Assembly (NCBI RefSeq): GCF_947498805.1
Contig: NZ_CANMLT010000004.1
Location: 186,001-250,000, forward strand
DNA length: 64,000 nt
Direction of reading: 5' to 3'
Source of the DNA: an uncultured Tenacibaculum sp.
Lineage (GTDB): Bacteria; Bacteroidota; Bacteroidia; Flavobacteriales; Flavobacteriaceae
The translations under genes and the position numbers were made by a program. This document shows positions 54,335 to 63,356 of the stretch, one piece after another; within the stretch, counting starts at the first letter, position 1, and each line of letters starts with the position of its first letter. The notes beneath the pieces are model-generated. The model was not told where the DNA came from. It searched no databases and worked only from the letters and a program-made list of their open reading frames with translations.

Positions 54335-54670
54335 ACATATATCAATTAAGTAACTGTTGAGTCTTAGTTGAAAAATGGTACCTTTTAATAAGTCTTCTAT
54401 TTGTCCTAATTCAACCTTAGAAACAGCCATGCTAACCTTATTAGAAGGTGTTTGCAATAGAATAGATTTACAATTCTCTCCCTTAATACAAGTGGCACAG
54501 TTTGTTTGTGCTTTAGAGCCTGCTATTTTTTCGAGAAAATCTTCAATTTCAGCTTCATGTAAATGAAAGCCGGTATCTCTAAAGATTATCTGAGTTAAAT
54601 TTGATTTTGATCCTTTCCACTGGAAAGAAATCCCAATATCATTACTATATATTTTGTGTATACCTTCCAT
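54326..54670 (-). CDS. Protein of unknown function with a cysteine cluster
   Basis: A 114-residue protein beginning MEGIHKIYSNDIGISFQWKG, with a central CATCIKGENC cysteine cluster. Hydrophobic strands HLHEAEIEDFLEKI and FQLRLNSYLIDICKN follow. The frame is open further upstream to 54775, but that part overlaps recJ, so I chose ATG 54670. No family recognised with confidence. Its 3' end lies in the palindromic terminator shared with the nuclease gene. It is 57 bases downstream of recJ and may be co-transcribed. Confidence 0.6.
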   Translation of the reverse strand: MEGIHKIYSNDIGISFQWKGSKSNLTQIIFRDTGFHLHEAEIEDFLEKIAGSKAQTNCATCIKGENCKSILLQTPSNKVSMAVSKVELGQIEDLLKGTIFQLRLNSYLIDICKN

Positions 54671-54726
54671 ATTCTTTTTTATATGGAAACAAATATATAA
54701 TTTATTTAGAATTGATCTAAATAAAT

Positions 54727-56412
54727 TTATTGAATATCTTTTAGAACCAATTGCAAGGAAGCATATCCATTCCAAATATTTTCATCTAGATTATAACATA
54801 TATCAAATTCATTTTGAACAAGTGAATGTTTTTTGCCTAAACCAAACCCGATGGCATTATAGGTTTTATAGTCTGATCCATAAAGGATGTTTAGCTTTAG
54901 ATGACTTTGATCTGCTCCAACTTTCTTGCCAAAACCATTATCTCGCACAGCACCAGTTTTAAAAACAGGTTTCATGTTTTGAGGACCAAAAGGTCCCATT
55001 TGTTTAATGATTCTATAAAATTTTGGAGTGATATTCATTAGACTTAATTCAGCATCAATTGATATTTCTGGTGTTAGTAAATCTACGTCAATGGTGTTTT
55101 TTACTACCTCTTCAAACTTGTTTTTGAAGTTTTGATATTGTTCTGGTAACAAAGTTAAACCAGCAGCATATTTATGTCCTCCAAATTGCTCAATAAACTC
55201 GCTGCATTGGTCTAGCGCGTTGTATACATCAAACCCTTTTACAGAACGAGCAGAGGCGGCTAGTTTATCGCCACTTTTAGTAAATACCAAAGTAGGTCTA
55301 TAGTAAGTTTCTGTAAGTCGAGAAGCAACAATTCCAATTACTCCTTTATGCCAGTTTTCATTAAAGACAACAGTTGTAAAGTCTTCCTCTTCTTGATTGT
55401 TTTCTATTTGAAGTAATGCTTCTTGAGTAATTTGTTTGTCAAGTTCTTTTCTGTCGGAATTGAATTTTTCAATTGCAGAAGCCGAAGCTACTGCCGAGTC
55501 AAAATCCATTTCAGTCAATAGTTCTACTGCATAATTTCCATGTTTCATTCTACCCGCAGCATTAATTCTTGGGGCGATAACAAAAACAACATCAGTAATG
55601 TTTAGCTCTTCTTTATTAAGTTGATAAATAAGTGCCTTAATACCATTTCTAGGAGTTGTATTTATGATTTGTAATCCCCAAAAGGCTAGAATTCTATTTT
55701 CTCCAGTGATTGGAACAATATCTGCTGCAATTGCAGTCGCAACGAGATCAAGATATTGTGTTAAATCATCAATAGTTTGGTTTTTATTTGAGGCTAATGC
55801 TTGTATCAATTTAAATCCAACTCCACATCCACAAAGTTCCTTGTAAGGATACTTGCAATCTGTTCTTTTAGGATTTAAAACGGCTACAGCTTTAGGTATT
55901 TCATCTCCGGGTTTATGGTGGTCACAGATGATAAAGTCAATTCCTTTTTCTTTTGCATAAGCTACTTTGTCTATGGCTTTAATACCACAATCAAGCGCTA
56001 TGATTAAAGAAAGATCATTGTCTTCTGCGAAATCGATCCCTTTATAAGAAACCCCATATCCTTCTGCATACCTATCAGGAATATAAGTTGCTACATTAGG
56101 GTAAATTGTCTTTAAGTATGAGTACATTAAAGAAACAGCAGTGGTTCCGTCTACATCGTAATCTCCATATATTAAGATGTTTTCATTTTGAGAAATAGCT
56201 TTTTCAATTCTTTGCACAGCAATGTCCATATCTTTCATTAAATATGGATCGTGTAAGTTTTCCAATGAAGGTCGAAAGAACTTTTTGGCTTCTTCAAAAT
56301 TGGTAATCCCACGTTGAACAAGTAAAATAGCTAAGGTGTTGTCAATATTTAACTCCTTAGCTAGTGAATATACAATCTCTGAATTAGGTTGTGGCTTTAA
56401 AGTCCAACGCAT
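54727..56412 (-). CDS. recJ: Single-stranded-DNA-specific exonuclease RecJ
   Basis: RecJ degrades single-stranded DNA 5' to 3' in recombination and repair. The 561-residue length is normal. The DHH phosphoesterase motifs are visible: IYGDYDVDGTTA (about 82), ALDCGIK, and ICDHHKPG. The DHHA1 part has VFNENWHKGVIGIVASRLTE and FGGHKYAAGLTL, and the C-terminal OB-fold region contains GNIWNGYASLQLVLKDIQ-like elements. It starts 6 bases after the OsmC gene stop. Confidence 0.95.
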   Translation of the reverse strand: MRWTLKPQPNSEIVYSLAKELNIDNTLAILLVQRGITNFEEAKKFFRPSLENLHDPYLMKDMDIAVQRIEKAISQNENILIYGDYDVDGTTAVSLMYSYLKTIYPNVATYIPDRYAEGYGVSYKGIDFAEDNDLSLIIALDCGIKAIDKVAYAKEKGIDFIICDHHKPGDEIPKAVAVLNPKRTDCKYPYKELCGCGVGFKLIQALASNKNQTIDDLTQYLDLVATAIAADIVPITGENRILAFWGLQIINTTPRNGIKALIYQLNKEELNITDVVFVIAPRINAAGRMKHGNYAVELLTEMDFDSAVASASAIEKFNSDRKELDKQITQEALLQIENNQEEEDFTTVVFNENWHKGVIGIVASRLTETYYRPTLVFTKSGDKLAASARSVKGFDVYNALDQCSEFIEQFGGHKYAAGLTLLPEQYQNFKNKFEEVVKNTIDVDLLTPEISIDAELSLMNITPKFYRIIKQMGPFGPQNMKPVFKTGAVRDNGFGKKVGADQSHLKLNILYGSDYKTYNAIGFGLGKKHSLVQNEFDICYNLDENIWNGYASLQLVLKDIQ

Positions 56413-56418
56413 ATAAAC

Positions 56419-56844
56419 CTATTTGTTATGAAAATGAATATTGGTATTAACTTTTGAAAACTGACGAAACATTTCCATTACGCCACAGTATTTTTCTTTA
56501 GATAAATCGACTGCTTTTGTAATTTTTTTCTCATCTAAATTAGTTCCGTAAAAATGATAGTCAACTGTAACTGTATGATATGTTTTAGGATGTTCATCAG
56601 TTAATTCAGCTTCAACTTCCATTTTATAGTCATCAATCTCAACTCGCATTTTGTTTAATAGAGAAACAACATCTAGACCAGAACAACCAGCTAAAGAGGA
56701 AAGCATCATTGCTTTTGGTCCTAATCCTTTGTTAGTTCCTCCGTTTTCTTCTGAGGTATCGATTAAAACAGTATGTCCACTTGGGTTGTCTGATTCAAAC
56801 AACATGTTTTCTTTCCAGGTAGTAGTTATTTTATGAGAAGCCAT
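56419..56844 (-). CDS. OsmC family peroxiredoxin-like protein
   Basis: A protein of about 141 residues of the OsmC/Ohr superfamily, which reduces organic hydroperoxides. The start MASHKITTTWKENMLFES is followed by GPKAMMLSSLAGCSGLDVVSLLNKMR with the conserved catalytic Cys. The second Cys lies in KYCGVMEMFRQFSKV. An extended start at 56895 would add 17 residues, but the predicted transcript start (near 56908) makes ATG 56844 more natural. Divergent from an AhpD-like gene, with a palindrome between. Confidence 0.85.
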   Translation of the reverse strand: MASHKITTTWKENMLFESDNPSGHTVLIDTSEENGGTNKGLGPKAMMLSSLAGCSGLDVVSLLNKMRVEIDDYKMEVEAELTDEHPKTYHTVTVDYHFYGTNLDEKKITKAVDLSKEKYCGVMEMFRQFSKVNTNIHFHNK

Positions 56845-56888
56845 ATGTAAATATTTTTTTGTTTCTTGCGTAAGCTCTTTTGTGTATG

Positions 56889-56922
56889 TCGACAAATTGT
56901 GTCGAACCTTTACACAAACTTA
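56889..56922. promoter_or_regulatory. OsmC promoter with palindromic operator candidate
   Basis: The minus-strand -7 element TAAGTTTG (56915-56922) is followed by the inverted repeat TCGACA-AATTG-TGTCGA (56889-56905), covering the predicted start of transcription. It lies between the OsmC gene and the AhpD-like gene, so a redox regulator is a reasonable guess. Confidence 0.45.
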
Positions 56923-56960
56923 GTGTAAAAAATTAGTATTAAAAATTAAAAAATAAAACA

Positions 56961-57551
56961 ATGCCATTAGTAACACCACTAGACCCAAATCACGATGAAG
57001 AAACTAAACGTTTATCTGATTTTTATAATGAAACTTTAGGGTTTTGTCCTAATTCTGTTTTAACAATGCAGCGTAGGCCAGATATTTCTAAAGCGTTTAT
57101 CAATTTAAATAAAGCTGTAATGGCTAATCATGGAAGGGTTACTTCAGCATTAAAAAGAATGATTGCTTGGGTAAGTAGTAATGCTACTGGTTGTCGTTAT
57201 TGTCAAGCACATGCCATTAGAGCTGCTGAGAGATATGGTGCTGAACAAGAGAAGTTAGATAATATTTGGGAGTATAAAACACATCCTGCATTTTCTGAAG
57301 GAGAACGTGCTGCTTTAGATTTTTCATTAGCTGCTTCTATGGTACCTAATATGGTAGACGAAGAAATTAAAACACGTTTGTATGAGCACTGGAATGAAGG
57401 AGAAATCGTAGAGATGTTAGGAGTGATTTCTTTATTTGGATATTTAAACCGTTGGAATGACTCTATGGGAACTAATATTGAGGATGGAGCAGTAGAATCT
57501 GGAGAGCAATATTTAGGAAAACATGGCTGGGAAAAAGGAAAACATGCTTAA
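56961..57551 (+). CDS. Carboxymuconolactone decarboxylase/AhpD-like peroxidase-related protein
   Basis: A 196-residue protein of the AhpD/CMD superfamily. The redox motif is CRYCQAHAIRAAERYG (CxxC-x2-H), with SALKRMIAWVSSNATG before it and FSEGERAALDFSLAAS after. VEMLGVISLFGYLNRWNDSMG closes the family pattern of peroxidase-related proteins. It probably acts against peroxides. It is divergent from the OsmC gene, sharing 116 bases with the palindrome, and ends before a terminator. Confidence 0.85.
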   Translation: MPLVTPLDPNHDEETKRLSDFYNETLGFCPNSVLTMQRRPDISKAFINLNKAVMANHGRVTSALKRMIAWVSSNATGCRYCQAHAIRAAERYGAEQEKLDNIWEYKTHPAFSEGERAALDFSLAASMVPNMVDEEIKTRLYEHWNEGEIVEMLGVISLFGYLNRWNDSMGTNIEDGAVESGEQYLGKHGWEKGKHA

Positions 57552-57596
57552 TGTTTTTTGATTTCAAAAAAAGACTTATATTAGTAAACATAAGAT

Positions 57597-57630
57597 GAAA
57601 GTCTTCTCTCACGAGAAGACTTTCTTTTAA
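57597..57630 (+). terminator. Terminator after AhpD-like gene
   Basis: A 12-bp perfect stem GAAAGTCTTCTC/GAGAAGACTTTC with loop TCAC and T-rich tail. Confidence 0.85.
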
Positions 57631-57738
57631 ACCTTTCCTATTTTACAGAAAATTTTGAAAGGTTCCCCCATAAATCATCTATAACAAGATAATTGTGTAG
57701 CAAATTAAGGCATACACGAGCTAGTTCTTGTTGTAATA

Positions 57739-57764
57739 ACTGCAAATTTTTTTTTGAGGATTTG
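57739..57764. promoter_or_regulatory. Inverted repeat upstream of the HTH gene
   Basis: TGCAAAT-N12-ATTTGCA, 34 bases before the ATG. It could be the operator for the HTH protein itself. AACCTTTC/GAAAGGTT (57630-57664) is another inverted repeat in the same gap. Confidence 0.4.
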
Positions 57765-57797
57765 CATTATTTGTTAATAACTTAACTTAATTGATTT

Positions 57798-58811
57798 ATG
57801 GAGAGGAGTAAAGAAAAGCTTTTCAAAAAAATAGTAGAGAAACTACCTAAAAATGTATTGTTAGTAGAAGATATTGCTGATGTTCTGGAAATCAGCTATG
57901 ATGCGGCATATAGAAGATTAAAAGGCAAAACAAATCTTTCTTTTGAAGAAGGGATGAAGTTGGCCGAACATTATGGTATTTCTTTAAATGGATTATATGG
58001 ATTCTCCAGTTTAAGTAATCATAACTTTTTTCAGATTTCAAAGAATAATTTTAGAAATACATCCGAAGGACTGTTTGATTTTTTCAATAGCTCAAGTAGT
58101 TTTCTAGAGGCTTTTAATAAAAAAGGAGAAAAGGCTGCTTTTTATCATGCTGCAAAAGATATTCCAGTATATCATATTCCCACAGATACTTTATATGGAA
58201 GATTTAGGTTGTATGCTTATTTAAATGTGTACTCTGGGTTCTCAACAAATAGTTTTACGAGTTTTAAAAAGTTTATACCGCCTGTCAAAGTGATCGAAGC
58301 TTCCATGCGGTTTAAAGAAACATTTAAGAAGTTTAATGCAATTGAAATATGGAGTGATACTACAATTAATAGCTTGTTGTATCAGGTGTATTATTTTTAC
58401 GAAGCAAAGTTTATTGAGAAAACCCAAGCAATGCAAATGTGTGATGAGATTAAGGGTATGATAGAGCGTGTTGAACTAAATTCAAAACGTGGTGAGTGGG
58501 GAAAAAAAGGGAAAGGAAGCAAATATGAGTTGTATAATAATAAACTAATAAGTTTGGGTAATGAAACCTTATTCAAGTCAAAAAGTAAAAAAACACTGTT
58601 TATTCATTATACCAATTTGTCTCACTTTAGAATAGAAGAAGAGGTAACAAGTGATGAGGCAGATTACTTTTTTAAGAAACAATTACAATTTTCAAAGAGA
58701 ATATCTGGAAATGCTGAAGTAGAGAGTAAATTGTTTTTTAATGCGATGTATGATAAAGTACAAAGACTGAAAGATCAAATAGAAGTTAAAAGCAATATTT
58801 CCTTTATATAA
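57798..58811 (+). CDS. Helix-turn-helix protein with unknown C-terminal domain
   Basis: A 337-residue likely regulator. An N-terminal helix-turn-helix (about 15-62: KNVLLVEDIADVLEISYDAAYRRLKGKTNLSFEEGMKLAEHYGISL) resembles XRE-type domains. The remaining 270 residues are mostly helical, with FFNSSSSFLEAF and HAAKDIPVYHIPTDTLYGRFRLYAYLNVYSGF, and no domain I can name. It is monocistronic between two terminators. Target unknown; the repeat TGCAAAT-N12-ATTTGCA upstream suggests self-control. Confidence 0.7.
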   Translation: MERSKEKLFKKIVEKLPKNVLLVEDIADVLEISYDAAYRRLKGKTNLSFEEGMKLAEHYGISLNGLYGFSSLSNHNFFQISKNNFRNTSEGLFDFFNSSSSFLEAFNKKGEKAAFYHAAKDIPVYHIPTDTLYGRFRLYAYLNVYSGFSTNSFTSFKKFIPPVKVIEASMRFKETFKKFNAIEIWSDTTINSLLYQVYYFYEAKFIEKTQAMQMCDEIKGMIERVELNSKRGEWGKKGKGSKYELYNNKLISLGNETLFKSKSKKTLFIHYTNLSHFRIEEEVTSDEADYFFKKQLQFSKRISGNAEVESKLFFNAMYDKVQRLKDQIEVKSNISFI

Positions 58812-58812
58812 C

Positions 58813-58844
58813 AAAAAAAGCCTCGACTTAATCGAGGCTTTTTT
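58813..58844. terminator. Bidirectional terminator (HTH gene and mscL)
   Basis: AAAAAAAGCCTCGA/TCGAGGCTTTTTTT with loop CTTAA. Confidence 0.9.
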
Positions 58845-58863
58845 TATTTTCTATAGAAGAAAA

Positions 58864-59271
58864 TTACTTTTTTAATAAATCTCTTATTTCGGCTAAAAGT
58901 TCTTCTTGACTAGGTCCTTTTGGTGCTTCTGGAGCTGGTTCTTCTTTTTTCTTCATTGCATTTACACCTTTTACAATCATAAACATTACAAAAGCTACAA
59001 TGATAAAATCGATAACATTCGTTAAGAACTCTCCGTACATAACTGCAACTTCACCTGAGACTTTCCCAGCATCGTCTGCAACACCTTCTTTAATGACGTA
59101 TTTCAAATCTTTGAAGTCTGCGTTAAATAATAATCCAATTAAAGGAGAAACAATTCCTCCAGTAAATGAAGCAACTACTTTGTTAAAAGCAGCACCCATT
59201 ACAAAACCTACTGCAATGTCAACTAAATTGCCTTTCATTGCAAAGTCTTTAAACTCTTTGAGCATTCCCAT
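58864..59271 (-). CDS. mscL: Large-conductance mechanosensitive channel
   Basis: MscL opens under membrane tension to release solutes on osmotic downshock. The 135-residue length is normal. The first helix has the family signature FKDFAMKGNLVDIAVGFVMGAAFNKVVASFTGGIVSPLIG, and the second is FLTNVIDFIIVAFVMFMIVKGVNAM. The C-terminal EEPAPEAPKGPSQEELLAEIRDLLKK forms the cytoplasmic helical bundle. It ends at a shared terminator. Confidence 0.97.
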   Translation of the reverse strand: MGMLKEFKDFAMKGNLVDIAVGFVMGAAFNKVVASFTGGIVSPLIGLLFNADFKDLKYVIKEGVADDAGKVSGEVAVMYGEFLTNVIDFIIVAFVMFMIVKGVNAMKKKEEPAPEAPKGPSQEELLAEIRDLLKK

Positions 59272-59316
59272 TTTTTTTTGATTTAATAGTTAATTGATTT
59301 GAAAAGTACTAAAAAA

Positions 59317-60417
59317 TTAGCTCTTTACCAATCTTTTTACTCTTTGAGAAATGGCTGTAATGGTTTCGTATGGAATGGTTTCGCACTTGTGCGCAATGTA
59401 TTCAATATGTTGTTGGTGATTGAAAAGAATGACTTCATCTCCTTCTTTGCAATCTATTTTACTAACATCTACCATAATCATATCCATGCATACATTTCCA
59501 ATAATAGGTGCAGGTTGATTATTGATGATTACAAAACCTTCTTTATTTCCTAACCTTCTTGAAATTCCATCGGCGTGCCCAATAGGGATAGTAGCACTTC
59601 TTGTTGGAGAATTTGCTACAAAGGCTCTATTGTAACCAACTGTTTCTCCAGGTTGTACTAAATGGATTTGAGAAATAATAGATTTTAAACTGTGTGTGTT
59701 TTTAAGTTGAGCAGTTACCTCGGGATGGTTTCCAAAACCGTATAAACCAATCCCTAAACGCACCATATCAAACTGAGCATTGCTGTAATTTACAATACCT
59801 GATGTGTTTAGAATGTGAATCATGGGCTCGTATCCTAGGTGCTCATATATTTGCTTAACAATATAAGCGAAGTTGTTTATTTGTCCGATGGTAAACTCCT
59901 GCTCGTTTGGATCCTCACTAGCTGCTAAATGAGAAAAAATAGATTCCACCTTTATATTATTAGATTTCTTTAAAGATGTTAAGATGGCTGGCACATCTGT
60001 ATGCCAAAAACCTAATCTATTTAAACCAGTATTGAACTTTATATGAATCGGGTAGTTCATTAATGGAGCTTCATCTGCTAATTGTAAAAAAGCATCAAAA
60101 ATTTTAAAGTTATATAGGTTAGGTTCTAATCTATATTTTACAATATCATTAAGGTTTTCTACTTGTGGATGTAAAACGAGTATAGGGGTTTTTATTCCAG
60201 ATTCACGGAGTATAATTCCTTCAGAAGAATATGCAACAGCAAAATAATCTACTTCGTTTTGAACAATTTTTGCTATTTCAACAGCATCACTTCCATAACC
60301 AAAGGCTTTTACAACAACTAAAATTTTTGTATTTGCTTGAAGTTTTTGTTTGAAGTAATTCAAATTGTGCAAAACAGCATTTGCATCTATTTCTAAAATA
60401 GTTACGTGATTATTCAT
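59317..60417 (-). CDS. alr: Alanine racemase
   Basis: Alr makes D-alanine for peptidoglycan using PLP. The 366-residue protein has the PLP lysine Lys37 in [11 protein letters not shown]. Also present are [11 protein letters not shown] and the C-terminal catalytic tyrosine region [45 protein letters not shown] follows. The PLP motif reads KAFGYG instead of the usual KANAYGHG. It overlaps tdk by 8 bases. Confidence 0.94.
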   Translation of the reverse strand: MNNHVTILEIDANAVLHNLNYFKQKLQANTKILVVVKAFGYGSDAVEIAKIVQNEVDYFAVAYSSEGIILRESGIKTPILVLHPQVENLNDIVKYRLEPNLYNFKIFDAFLQLADEAPLMNYPIHIKFNTGLNRLGFWHTDVPAILTSLKKSNNIKVESIFSHLAASEDPNEQEFTIGQINNFAYIVKQIYEHLGYEPMIHILNTSGIVNYSNAQFDMVRLGIGLYGFGNHPEVTAQLKNTHSLKSIISQIHLVQPGETVGYNRAFVANSPTRSATIPIGHADGISRRLGNKEGFVIINNQPAPIIGNVCMDMIMVDVSKIDCKEGDEVILFNHQQHIEYIAHKCETIPYETITAISQRVKRLVKS

Positions 60418-61027
60418 TGGTGGTTTCTTCTTTTTCGTTTAAGTTTTGCTGTTCTCGCATTGCTTTATAGTATGCAGCTCTACTTAAAGGTTCGTATTCT
60501 TGTGTTTCCCCTAAGAGAACAAGATCGTCACTTTGTGCTTTTCTGTAACTGTAATGTGCTAGGTTTCCAGTTCTAGTACAAACAGCGTGTACTTTTGTAA
60601 CGTATTCTGCAGTTGCCATTAGAGCTGGCATTGGTCCGAATGGCTTTCCTTTGAAATCCATATCTAAACCAGCTACAATAACTCGAATACCTCTATTGGC
60701 TAGATCGTTGCAAACAGCTACGATTTCATCATCAAAAAACTGAGCTTCATCAATTCCTACTACGTCAACATCATTGGCTAATAGCCTAATATTTGAAGAG
60801 GCAGGTACTGGTGTAGAACGTATTCTATTATCATTATGAGACACAACTTCTTCCTCATCGTAACGCGTGTCTACTGCAGGTTTAAAAATCTCTACACGTT
60901 GTTTAGCAAACTGTGCACGTTTTAAACGACGTATTAATTCTTCGGTTTTGCCTGAAAACATTGAGCCACAAATTACCTCAATCCAACCAAATTGTTCTGT
61001 ATGATTTACTGTATTTTCAAGAAACAT
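60410..61027 (-). CDS. tdk: Thymidine kinase
   Basis: Tdk phosphorylates thymidine with ATP in the salvage pathway. The 205-residue protein has a P-loop [18 protein letters not shown] (21-28 core), [12 protein letters not shown] with the catalytic Glu region, and the lasso [20 protein letters not shown]. In most type II kinases the lasso has paired zinc cysteines; here only one Cys is seen, so the structural zinc is probably lost. It is the first gene of the tdk-alr operon; a -7 TAAATTTG is at 61081-61088. Confidence 0.94.
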   Translation of the reverse strand: MFLENTVNHTEQFGWIEVICGSMFSGKTEELIRRLKRAQFAKQRVEIFKPAVDTRYDEEEVVSHNDNRIRSTPVPASSNIRLLANDVDVVGIDEAQFFDDEIVAVCNDLANRGIRVIVAGLDMDFKGKPFGPMPALMATAEYVTKVHAVCTRTGNLAHYSYRKAQSDDLVLLGETQEYEPLSRAAYYKAMREQQNLNEKEETTNE

Positions 61028-61080
61028 TTTGTAATTTTAAGCTCTAATTATTGATATTTGCATTTCTTTGGAATAGGGAA

Positions 61081-61088
61081 CAAATTTA
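61081..61088 (-). promoter_or_regulatory. -7 promoter element of tdk-alr
   Basis: TAAATTTG on the minus strand, 53 bases before the ATG. No clear -33. Confidence 0.4.
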
Positions 61089-61128
61089 TTAAAATTTAAG
61101 AGTAAATATTAATTTCAAACAACAACTT

Positions 61129-61935
61129 ATGCACAAAAAACTTGCATCCGATTTAACTAGTTTAGCACACAGCATTTTAAAAATGAAAAATAAAGAAGAT
61201 GTGTTTGCATTAAAGGAAAAAGCACACGAGGTTTATGAGAAGCTTTCAGTGTTGGCTTATGTAGAAGAGTATATTAATAATACACCTAATCCTTCAAAAA
61301 CAAAAGAGGAGTTGTTGGAAGAGGTTGCTTTGGCTGAAGAAAATAGGGTTGAAAAGTTAACTAAAGTTGAAGAGCCTTTGGCAGAGGAAGATAGAATTGT
61401 TCATCAGCTAGAAGAAGATATGGCTGAAGTAGTTGAGCAAGAGGCTGAAGAAATTGCTGAAAAGGTTATTGAAGAAATTATAGAGGAGAAAATAGAGTTA
61501 AAAGTCGTAGAAGAAATAATTGAGCAGCCCTTTGATGAGTTAGAAGAATTACTGTTTAATGATGAAAATGTAAAGAACGATGTTAAAGATATAGGAGAAA
61601 GAAAAACACCAACACTAGAAGAGGAGTTGGAAGATACACTTCCTGTAGATGTGATGGCTAACTTATTTGAAAAAGCAGACAGTAAAAAAACTTTAAATGA
61701 TCGATTGCAAAACTCTATCCAAATAGATCTTAATGATAGAATCGCATTTGTGAAACATCTATTTAACGGAGATCAAGCTGATTTTAATCGTGTGATTTCT
61801 CAGTTAAATACAATGAAAACTGAAAAGGAAGCCAAGAAGTTTATCACTAAAATGGTAAAGCCAGATTATGATTGGTCTGAAAAGGAACAGTATGAAACAC
61901 GTCTTTTAGAAATCATAGAAAGAAGATTTGCTTAA
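61129..61935 (+). CDS. Acidic helical protein of unknown function
   Basis: A 268-residue cytoplasmic protein. The N-terminal region (1-65, ASDLTSLAHSILKMKNKEDVFALKEKAHEVYEKLS) is helical. A Glu/Val-rich low-complexity middle follows (about 65-150, EEVALAEENRVEKL and so on). A conserved-looking C-terminal region (about 185-268, LNDRLQNSIQIDLNDRIAFVKHLFNGDQADFNRVISQLNT) ends in ERRFA. Such proteins recur in Flavobacteriaceae without known function. It directly abuts the GT4 gene; no base separates stop and start. Confidence 0.7.
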   Translation: MHKKLASDLTSLAHSILKMKNKEDVFALKEKAHEVYEKLSVLAYVEEYINNTPNPSKTKEELLEEVALAEENRVEKLTKVEEPLAEEDRIVHQLEEDMAEVVEQEAEEIAEKVIEEIIEEKIELKVVEEIIEQPFDELEELLFNDENVKNDVKDIGERKTPTLEEELEDTLPVDVMANLFEKADSKKTLNDRLQNSIQIDLNDRIAFVKHLFNGDQADFNRVISQLNTMKTEKEAKKFITKMVKPDYDWSEKEQYETRLLEIIERRFA

Positions 61936-62934
61936 ATGAAATCTGATATAATAGTAATTCATACACATTTTCATAAACGAAGAACAGGTGTTACAAGAAG
62001 TGTAGAAAATGTAATGCCTTATCTACAGAAAATGGCGCCTACTTATATTTATGGGTATGGTGTTGATGGAGAAAAGATTGCTACTAAAGAATTAAAAAAG
62101 TTGATTTTCTCTGATAAAAAAGTTGTAGTCCATTGTCATAGAAATAATGAAATAATGAAGATGCTTTTTTATCGCTTGTTAGGAGCTAAATTTAAGTTAG
62201 TTTCTACACGTCATGCAGAAAGTAAACCTTCAGGATTAACACAGTTTTTATTGAAAAATTCGGATTCGGTTATCACATTAACAAATTCGATGCATCAAAA
62301 TTTAGGGATAGAAAACACGAAAGTAGCACATGGTGTAAATACAGATATGTTTCGTCCTAAAGAAAATGTTACTTTAAGTAATGTTCAGCAAGAGAATATA
62401 ATTATTTGTGCAGGAAGGGTTCGAAAAGCCAAAGGGCAAATAGTTTTATTGGAAGGAGCTGTAGAAGTGCTGAAAAATAATCCAAATTGGGCGTTGGTAA
62501 TTGTAGGTAAGGTTGATAAGCCTCCTTTTTTAGAAGAGTTAAAGACCATTGTCGATAAACATGGTGTTATAGGTCAGGTGTACTTTGTTGATGAGACTCC
62601 AGATGTTGTAATGTATTATCAAGCAGCAAAAGTTGCGGTAGTCCCTTCTTTTACCGAAGGGTTTTCTTTAGTTTGTGCAGAAGCAATGTCTTGTGAGAAT
62701 ACCGTTGTGGCAACAAAAGAAGTAGGAGTGCATTCAGAATTAATCTCAGATAAAGAGTCTGGATATTTATTTGAAGCTGGAAACTCTAAAGCTCTTGAGG
62801 AGATACTTTCTGGTGTTGTAAAAGGAAGTATGCCAACGTTAGGAAATCAGGCAAGAGAGCAAATTGTTAATAACTGGAGTGCTAAGAAAGAAGCAGAAGG
62901 TTTGTATAAAGTATACTTAAATAGCATAGGGTGA
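61936..62934 (+). CDS. Family 4 glycosyltransferase
   Basis: A 332-residue GT-B retaining glycosyltransferase. The C-terminal half has VAHGVNTDMFRP, CAGRVRKAKGQIVLLEGA, WALVIVGKVDKPPFLEEL and the donor-site VPSFTEGFSLVCAEAMSCENTVVATKEVGVHSELI, with the E-x7-E pattern. The N-terminal acceptor domain has HTHFHKRRTGVTRSVENVMPYL. It probably adds a hexose in cell-envelope glycan or LPS synthesis. It starts immediately after the Glu-rich gene. The weak hairpin ATAGGG/CCCTAT at its stop has no T run. Confidence 0.88.
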   Translation: MKSDIIVIHTHFHKRRTGVTRSVENVMPYLQKMAPTYIYGYGVDGEKIATKELKKLIFSDKKVVVHCHRNNEIMKMLFYRLLGAKFKLVSTRHAESKPSGLTQFLLKNSDSVITLTNSMHQNLGIENTKVAHGVNTDMFRPKENVTLSNVQQENIIICAGRVRKAKGQIVLLEGAVEVLKNNPNWALVIVGKVDKPPFLEELKTIVDKHGVIGQVYFVDETPDVVMYYQAAKVAVVPSFTEGFSLVCAEAMSCENTVVATKEVGVHSELISDKESGYLFEAGNSKALEEILSGVVKGSMPTLGNQAREQIVNNWSAKKEAEGLYKVYLNSIG

Positions 62935-63342
62935 TTCTCCCCTATAAGTTAGATTGAAAAATGTTCTATAATTAGATTTTTTTATAGTTTAAAACTTTGT
63001 ATATCATGTGTTTTTGCTGTGATTTAGGTTTTTGTGTTCTTTATTTTGTATAGGAGTTTTAATTGAGGGTTTATCCCCTTTTTTACCCTTGTTAATATGA
63101 GGAGTATGGAGTTTAGAAGTTTATTTTTTAAATTTGTTATGAAAAGGAAATAGGTCAACTAATCTCAACTCCTAACCTATTCCGTCCAATATAATTGTTT
63201 TATACCTCTTTTAATACCCCACATTAACATCAACTAACTCGGGACAAGGATAGTGTTATTATATCCGTATTTTTTTAAAATTTAAAGCAGTTTGTACAGA
63301 AGTGTACAGATAAGTGTTTAGTATAGCTTTATTGGTTGTGAC

Positions 63343-63350
63343 TAAGTTTG
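63343..63350 (+). promoter_or_regulatory. -7 element of candidate RNA
   Basis: TAAGTTTG matches TAnnTTTG, 33 bases after the tandem TGTACAGA repeat. No -33 TTG at the proper distance, which fits an activator-dependent promoter. Confidence 0.4.
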
Positions 63351-63356
63351 AATACA

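Noticed and set aside
54671-54775. 35-residue N-terminal extension of the unknown Cys-cluster protein
   Set aside because: It overlaps recJ and has no typical start; ATG 54670 is clean.
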